From Semisulcospira habei (Eukaryota; Mollusca; Gastropoda; Semisulcospiridae): DNA of 64,000 bases. The DNA is taken from NCBI GenBank assembly GCA_036245525.1, contig BTPG01000003.1, positions 159,925,486 through 159,989,485 of the forward strand. Reading direction: 5' to 3'. The position numbers and the translations under genes are program-made. Below, in pieces: positions 59,565 to 64,000 of the stretch; position 1 is the stretch's first letter; each line of letters starts with the position of its first letter. The notes beneath the pieces were generated by a model. The model was given only the letters and a program-made list of their open reading frames with translations. It had not been told where the DNA came from and searched no databases.

Positions 59565-60030
59565 TATACGTGAAAGACGACCGCGTGTGGTGCCGAGATC
59601 ACGTGAACTGAGCTCTCGACAGCTCACCGCTCAATCTGAGCTGGCCCTCAAAGTAAAAAATTTGACAATACCCTTCCACAGAAAATGCCAGAGTTAGTCC
59701 TTAATACCCAATGGTGGCATTATCCGAGGCCTTACCTCGACATATCCAGTGAAGGCTGACCAACTTCCAGTAGAAACGTAACCCAGTCCTGAAGGATTCT
59801 AGAGACGAGTGTAACCGGTAACCTTTCCCAAGGAAGCTAAGTGTAAGACTGGCGTGACTACACTGTTCACGTAAGGAGGAAGGGAGACTATTCAGGGTTC
59901 ATGGTAACTGCTTGGTAGAGTTACTTCCCTGATTGTGTAGGAACACACAACAGGTTCTTAGGCTGAAATCGGTAAGCTAAGTGTACCTTCCTAATAGTAA
60001 TGTCATCGGTAATGTTTTTGAAGAAACAAA

Positions 60031-60160
60031 CTGAACACCACCCAACTGCAAGTGGAATAGATCCTCATGATCCCCTACAGTTGCAGGGGATCATGAGGAT
60101 TAAATCTCTTGCTGAAACTATTTTGTATCCATGTTCCTTCGATGGCTGGGGATCTTTGAA
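60031..60160. repeat. HP1 MITE right part after DIRS D
   Basis: The core GGAATAGATCCTCATGATCC pairs with GGATCATGAGGATTAAATCT around CTACAGTTGCAG. With 53730-53748 it forms one HP1 element split by DIRS D. Confidence 0.75.
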
Positions 60161-60242
60161 ATTAAATTTACTATGATTTTAGAAACAAGAGTTGCATTTC
60201 TGAGATCTTAGTTAATGCAGCCACAATGTGCCCATGCCATCT

Positions 60243-60330
60243 AAACAGGTTCTGCTGTACCACAATGACAGTCTTTCCCCAGTAGCAAAACGTTTCCAGG
60301 ACAGCCACAGCAGGCCCGAGGACCTTTGCT
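60243..60330. repeat. Short imperfect inverted repeat
   Basis: AGGTTCTGCTGTACCAC against a CAGCAGGCCC-type complement. It resembles a hairpin at 23398-23463 (GGTCCTCAGGACC ... GGTCCGAGGACC). Confidence 0.45.
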
Positions 60331-60351
60331 TGCTGGGTTACATGTACTTAC

Positions 60352-60408
60352 CATAGTCATGCCTTTCTTCTCCTGAATCTTCCTCTCGCCCACACCATCT
60401 TTAATATT
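60352..60408 (-). CDS. GRIPAP1: GRIPAP1-like exon
   Basis: An acceptor TTTTCAG precedes and a donor GTAAGT follows. The 57-nt phase-0 exon encodes NIKDGVGERKIQEKKGMTM, a charged, probably helical linker. It keeps the phase with the exons on both sides. I do not remember a vertebrate counterpart well enough to align it, so support comes from splice sites, phase and position. Confidence 0.8.
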
Positions 60409-60579
60409 CTGAAAACAAGCAGACATTCAATGTTAATGTACATTCCTTCACACTTTCAGGATTGCAAATCATTCAGTACCATGAAAATCGTGCCTGTCGC
60501 TTTTCACAAAAAATGGACTTACTGACTTTTGCCTTCACAGTGCTGATCATCTAAAGATTTTGTCAGTGATTATGATACA

Positions 60580-60785
60580 CTACTGCTTGAAATTAATTTG
60601 ACAAAGACATAGTCCAAGGGTGGTGCCAAAATAGCTTGGTGCCTGAGGCACCAAGCTATCCTGGCACCACACTTGAACTAAAAGGGTTGATCTATTTCCT
60701 AGTCTGCAATTACCTACTGTAATGTAGCCTTTAACGACAAAAAGCAAATTGAAACAAATCATCCTCAGGATGCAATGGGTCATTA
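60580..60785. repeat. Hairpin MITE, family HP3 (intronic)
   Basis: The core at 60613-60675, CAAGGGTGGTGCCAAAATAG against CTATCCTGGCACCACACTTG, with loop arms CTTGGTGCC / GGCACCAAG. The right end ATGCAATGGGTCATTAA resembles the HP3 terminus. Confidence 0.8.
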
Positions 60786-61002
60786 ACTCTTAAACTCCCA
60801 GAACTAAATGACTTCCATTCTATAGTTAATACCCAGTTGTTTTAGACTTGTGTAATCTGCAATTGGATTGCAACGTGCTTGTTCATGTGGAACACATGCA
60901 TGCATTTGCTCACTTCTTCCACTAATTTTTTCTGGTGGATGCATCTCACCTTCCTCGTGCATGCAGACGTTGGTACTATAAACAATACCGGTGGACGCAT
61001 GC

Positions 61003-61205
61003 CAATACCTTTACTGCTGACGGACATGAATAACAATTTCTGATAAACACTGCAAACTGAATCTCCAATAAGCAGAGTGAAAAGGAACACAGATATGAAT
61101 GGGACCAGCAAGAGGCATAGACCTGCAACTGCGGGGGGCTCGAGAAGGTCTATGCCTTTTGCAGTTGTGTGGCGTTGACTGTGCCTAGGCAGTGAAAGGC
61201 ATTAA
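61003..61205. repeat. Hairpin MITE, family HP1 (intronic)
   Basis: CAATACCTTTACTGCTGAC and CTAGGCAGTGAAAGGCATTAA are the ends. The core at 61111-61154 is GCAAGAGGCATAGACCTGCA with GGTCTATGCCTTTTGC. Confidence 0.7.
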
Positions 61206-61293
61206 CCCTTTGGGTGTCGGTAGCGATTGTAGTCACGATGATTCCTGTAGGAATCATCGTGACTAAAACCACTACTGACACCCAAAGGGTTAA
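61203..61293. repeat. Complete TTAA-flanked hairpin MITE, family HP2 (best copy)
   Basis: TTAACCCTTTGGGTGTCGGT and ACTGACACCCAAAGGGTTAA pair over almost the whole arm, and the centre CACGATGATTCCTGTAGGAA folds on its complement TTCCT...ATCATCGTG. The entire 91 bp is one hairpin between duplicated TTAA. It lies 27 bp from the 61320 exon edge. Confidence 0.9.
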
Positions 61294-61319
61294 GACAAAT
61301 GTGCCCATCAGCCACTAAC

Positions 61320-61394
61320 CTGCTGTAGTGTAGACACTTTGTTTTTCAGACTGTTCACTTCTTCCATTAGCTTGGCCTCTTTCTCCTCCCATTC
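61320..61394 (-). CDS. GRIPAP1: GRIPAP1-like coiled-coil exon (first in window)
   Basis: An acceptor CTTTCAG precedes and a donor GTTAGT follows. The 75-nt phase-0 exon encodes EWEEKEAKLMEEVNSLKNKV then STLQQ, a heptad-patterned coiled coil. It is the most upstream exon I can place. Further exons must lie beyond the window because the protein is incomplete at the N-terminus. Confidence 0.82.
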
Positions 61395-61422
61395 CTGAAA
61401 GAAAACACACACACACACACAG

Positions 61423-61915
61423 TGCAAATGAAAATTTGGTTATAAATATAATATTTGTGTGCTCAATCGCAAAACTGCTATATCAGCCGCAAACTTCAAT
61501 TTATACTTTCTTTTCTTACAAATTTCATGACTCTCACAGGGTTTATTTTTCTAAAAATAGGCTGTGGGCCAATTGGCATACTAAGTCAAAATTCAATGGG
61601 CCAATTCAATGAGCAGTGGGTCAATCATTCATCGGCGTAGATCTAACAGGGAGACAATCCTTCTTTCAAAGTGAAAAGTTTTCTGAGAATTAGGTCGTCT
61701 TATAGAACGATGGTTCTCCTTGGTCGAATAGTTAATGATTGAACCAACTGCTGGCTAAAAACTATGTTGAGTAGCGTGATGATCCCTGACACATTCCTAC
61801 AGCGATCACAGCGAACGGCACCGATCGAATTGTCAGGGTACCTTTTTCAGTTTCAATCTAAGCCAGTTGTGGTTAGCTGACTTGTTTCAAGCATCGATTA
61901 TTGAGTTGTGCAAAA
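61423..61915. other. No feature recognised
   Basis: A short CA repeat precedes it (61407-61421). The rest is AT-rich intron-like sequence with no exon or repeat identified. Confidence 0.4.
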
Positions 61916-62440
61916 ACTATGAATTTTTCTCTAAAATGTAGTTTGTTTCCTCAAAATCCATACTGATAACATTACTATGTGGAATATACCCTTTAGCTTA
62001 CTGATTTCAGCCTAAGAGCCCTTTGTGTGTACCTACACGACAAGGGCCGCAACTCTAGGGAGTTGTAACCAAGTAGCTGGGTACTCTCCCCTCCCTCCAT
62101 CCAGTCACGTGAGCAGTGAGTTCCTGCCAGTCTTACCCTTAGCTCGCCTTGAGTGCGGTTCACTGGCTTCAGCCTCCAACCGTTCCTTGGGATTACATTC
62201 GTTTCTATCTAAGTGGCAAGTTCTACTACTGGTTATAAAGATGGCGAGGTAAGGCCTCTTGTTATGCCTCCGGAATCCGTCTACTAAAGAAGACGGTGGC
62301 GTCGGTGCAACCCGTGGAAAGAGGCGTATTCGAAAAAAAGGACCAGACTTAGAGCAATCCTCGGTTAAGAGAGTGAGTAGGTTCACGGGGCCGGTCTTTA
62401 GTGGCCCCGTGCGGCCGCTCTTACGGTTGTGCTTTGTGTT

Positions 62441-62562
62441 GCAGTACGCAGTTACGCACTTGTCGGAAGTGTAAAGGCTTCCAGTGGCCGACGGACCTGT
62501 GTCTGCCTTGCACCGGCTGTTCCTCTTCCCGCACCTGCGGCAGGTGCGCCCCATGGAAGGAG
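62441..62562 (+). CDS. DIRS E gag, cysteine-rich N-terminal module
   Basis: After TTGTGTTGCAG (acceptor-like, 62433-62443) the frame reads TCRKCKGFQWPTDLCLPCTG then CSSSRTCGRCAPW. The cysteines are C-x2-C-x9-C-x2-C-x2-C-x5-C-x2-C, enough for two metal sites. It shares FQWP-[ST]-D...LCLPC with copies A, B and D. The frame is open from 62401 to 62658. Confidence 0.7.
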
Positions 62563-62742
62563 CGCAAGTGGTCCCAGCTGTGGGGGGTTTTACGGCGCGG
62601 ACGGCCTGCAGAGCAGACTAGTGGCAAGTCACCGGGCACCGCAAGACCCTGCACCTGACTCTACACTGCCAAGCCAGAGAAGGTAGGTCCTACTTCTCCT
62701 AAGTCACAGTACCCAAGCCCTGTAGTTCGCCCTCACGTAGCG

Positions 62743-63967
62743 ATGGCCGGGGTGGCCTGCGCAGTCTCTGATGGTCCTCCAGCAGGGATGACCGAAACTT
62801 TATTGAACGTCTCTCGTGGCCCTCCAGTGCGGATGGCCGAGACGCGGACCACACCGAAGAGGACAGCCCACGAGTCAAGACGGCAAGTCCGGCCTTCGGC
62901 CATGCCTAGCACCCAACACTCCCCTCGGTCCGAGGCTAGCTTAGGACGCCACAGACGCAGGGATAGCGACAGTCCGTCATTGGCTCGTCGGTCACTACAC
63001 TCCCGGGCAGCTGGATCCCACGCACGTTCACGGAAAAGCTCACGCGCTCAAGGGCGTCCCCCGTCTCGGAACTGGTCACCTATTCTCAGAGCAGATCGTA
63101 TGGAAACCGACGGCCAGTCTCTCCATGGTGGCGCACGAGGTCCCCGGCGCGATGTCTGCCCGCGATGGAGCCTCGCAGGACCTGGCTCTCTTCTCTTGAC
63201 CGCCGTGCATGGCAGACCCGAGTTTTTGCCGGTACCAGGCACACAGAGCAGTCCCGTGGCCTTCCTTCTGCTCGGTCCTCCCCGCCCCATTGCTCTCCAC
63301 ACAGGCACATGGCACCTTGCGGGGACAGGCACCTTAGGACCCCGCCGGACAGACTACCGACGAGGGACGACAATTTCTGTCCGGACTTGCCAGAGGCATC
63401 GGCTTACAACAGTCTCCACCCAGACTTGCCAGAGGCATCGGCTTATGACAGTCTCCACCCAGAGGACTCAGCGTCGGCCCTGTTGGTTCCGGACTCCTTT
63501 CCCCTTTCCCGACCCCCGTAGCCCCCCCCCCACCCCCCCCTCACTTCCGACACGGCAGGAGAGCGCCCTTGTCCTCGGCGACCACCTGGGACTTAGATGA
63601 AGCAGCACAGATCATCTCCGACATCCTACCGTTGGACACGTGTCCGCCGTTGCCACCGCTCAAGAGGAAGGCTGCAGCTTCAGTGGACGCACCTTTCCAA
63701 GCGAAGCGGTTTAAGTCTCTTCCTCAGCCTCCAGGTTTTCGGGACCTATCTGACGCCTTTAACGAACATCTGTGCCAAGGCAGGCTGCAGGTTAAAGGTT
63801 TCTTCGCTGACTCGTGGTGGCCTACGGACATCGACATCAAGTTCAGACAGAAGTGGTATGCGGGTCACTCAAGCTTATGGCTGCCCCCTCCCTGCGGTGG
63901 ACCCAGAGGCAGAGCTTCAGGCCGGTGGCGCGGGACCGGTTCGATGCTTCATCCCCCCTGGGCTTGA
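62743..63967 (+). CDS. DIRS E gag-like protein (two overlapping frames)
   Basis: Frame one (62743-63600) is an R/S/P-rich linker of 285 codons with short repeats. A tandem PEASAY-[ND]-SLHP unit and SLHPEDSASALLVPDSF appear in the overlapping 63165-63521 frame. Frame two (63569-63967) holds IISDILPLDTCPPLPPLKRK, FKSLPQPPGFRDLSDAFNEH and DIDIKFRQKWYAGHSS, matching copy D. A C run at 63526-63540 lies at the frame change. Confidence 0.7.
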
Positions 63968-64000
63968 GCTTACAGCAAGTTTGATCCGGAATTCCCTTGC

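Larger units (their letters stand above)
53749..60030 (-). mobile_element. DIRS-like retrotransposon, copy D (recombinase core lost)
   Basis: Left terminus AAAAATGTATTTTTCTCTAA, right terminus GGTAATGTTTTTGAAGAAAC. The terminal repeats (about 53790-53905 against 59875-60000) share CACAACCAGGGAAGTAACTC and its complement. The left repeat is joined directly to the N-terminal part of the recombinase, so the catalytic domain and the ICR are deleted. RNase H is split by repeat R (54644-55591) and a LINE tail (55821-56113). RT and gag are better preserved. Confidence 0.86.
61920..64000 (+). mobile_element. DIRS-like retrotransposon, copy E (plus strand, cut by window end)
   Basis: It opens with TGAATTTTTCTCTAAAATGT, the outer terminus of the family, joined directly to GTTTGTTTCCTCAAAATCCA, the complement of the opposite terminus. 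Sub-terminal sequence AGCTTACTGATTTCAGCCTA and GGGCCGCAACTCTAGGGAGT follows. Gag-like coding runs rightward. It is antisense to the host gene, unlike A-D. Confidence 0.8.

Noticed and set aside
1643..61205. CRISPR-like array from the many similar hairpins
   Set aside because: Copies are scattered, diverged, longer than CRISPR repeats, lie in a eukaryotic intron/downstream setting and have TTAA terminal repeats of MITEs.

Overview
This is eukaryotic, repeat-dense, intron-rich DNA, most likely from a mollusc or another lophotrochozoan. The clues are short exons with GT/AG introns, LINE/SINE tails ending in GACGTTAA- or GCGTTAAAC-type sequence plus 4-bp repeats, a tRNA-headed SINE, DIRS-type retrotransposons and many TTAA-flanked MITEs. 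The species cannot be named from sequence alone. There are no prokaryotic features.

The only host gene I can assemble is on the minus strand. Nine coding exons (61320-61394, 60352-60408, 53596-53692, 32983-33037, 32435-32501, 31982-32101, 25038-25131, 23481-23641, 13218-13667) have consistent splice sites and phases. They join into 1176 nt, 391 codons plus stop. The product is coiled-coil and matches what I remember of the C-terminal third of GRIPAP1 (GRASP-1, a Rab4/recycling-endosome and GRIP1-binding protein). The 5' exons lie beyond the right edge. The coding sequence ends at 13218, with a candidate poly(A) signal at 13121-13126.

The introns are filled by mobile DNA. Five copies of one DIRS-like (tyrosine-recombinase) retrotransposon family are present: A 16510-23106, B 25153-31790, C 33042-53143 and D 53749-60030, all in the sense orientation of the host gene, and E from about 61920 to the window end, antisense. 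Each has recognisable termini. A-C also keep an internal complementary region (ICR) that is the reverse complement of the joined ends, as in DIRS1. B keeps an intact 384-aa tyrosine recombinase with R/H-x-x-R/W/Y residues, plus RT, RNase H and gag-like regions broken by homopolymer runs. A and C are frameshifted. D has lost the recombinase core.

Copy C holds a stack of other retroelements (37497-52716). These are two nearly identical I-clade-like LINE copies (ORF1 zinc-knuckle, EN-RT-RNase H), an L2/CR1-like LINE with an 862-codon ORF nested in the second copy, an RTE-like LINE, and a ~0.95-kb repeat (R) with another LINE fragment inside it. A SINE-like repeat (S) lies in A and C and at the insertion site of A.

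The left 16 kb (downstream of the host gene and its last intron) holds a tRNA-SINE, a ~160-bp tandem array carrying DR1-like nuclear-receptor half-site pairs, two L2-like fragments, an LTR-like insertion and many near-perfect hairpins. The hairpins fall into several families. Three or four of them end in TTAA followed by CCC or CTC, which suggests piggyBac-type (TTAA target) MITEs that are palindromic along their whole length.
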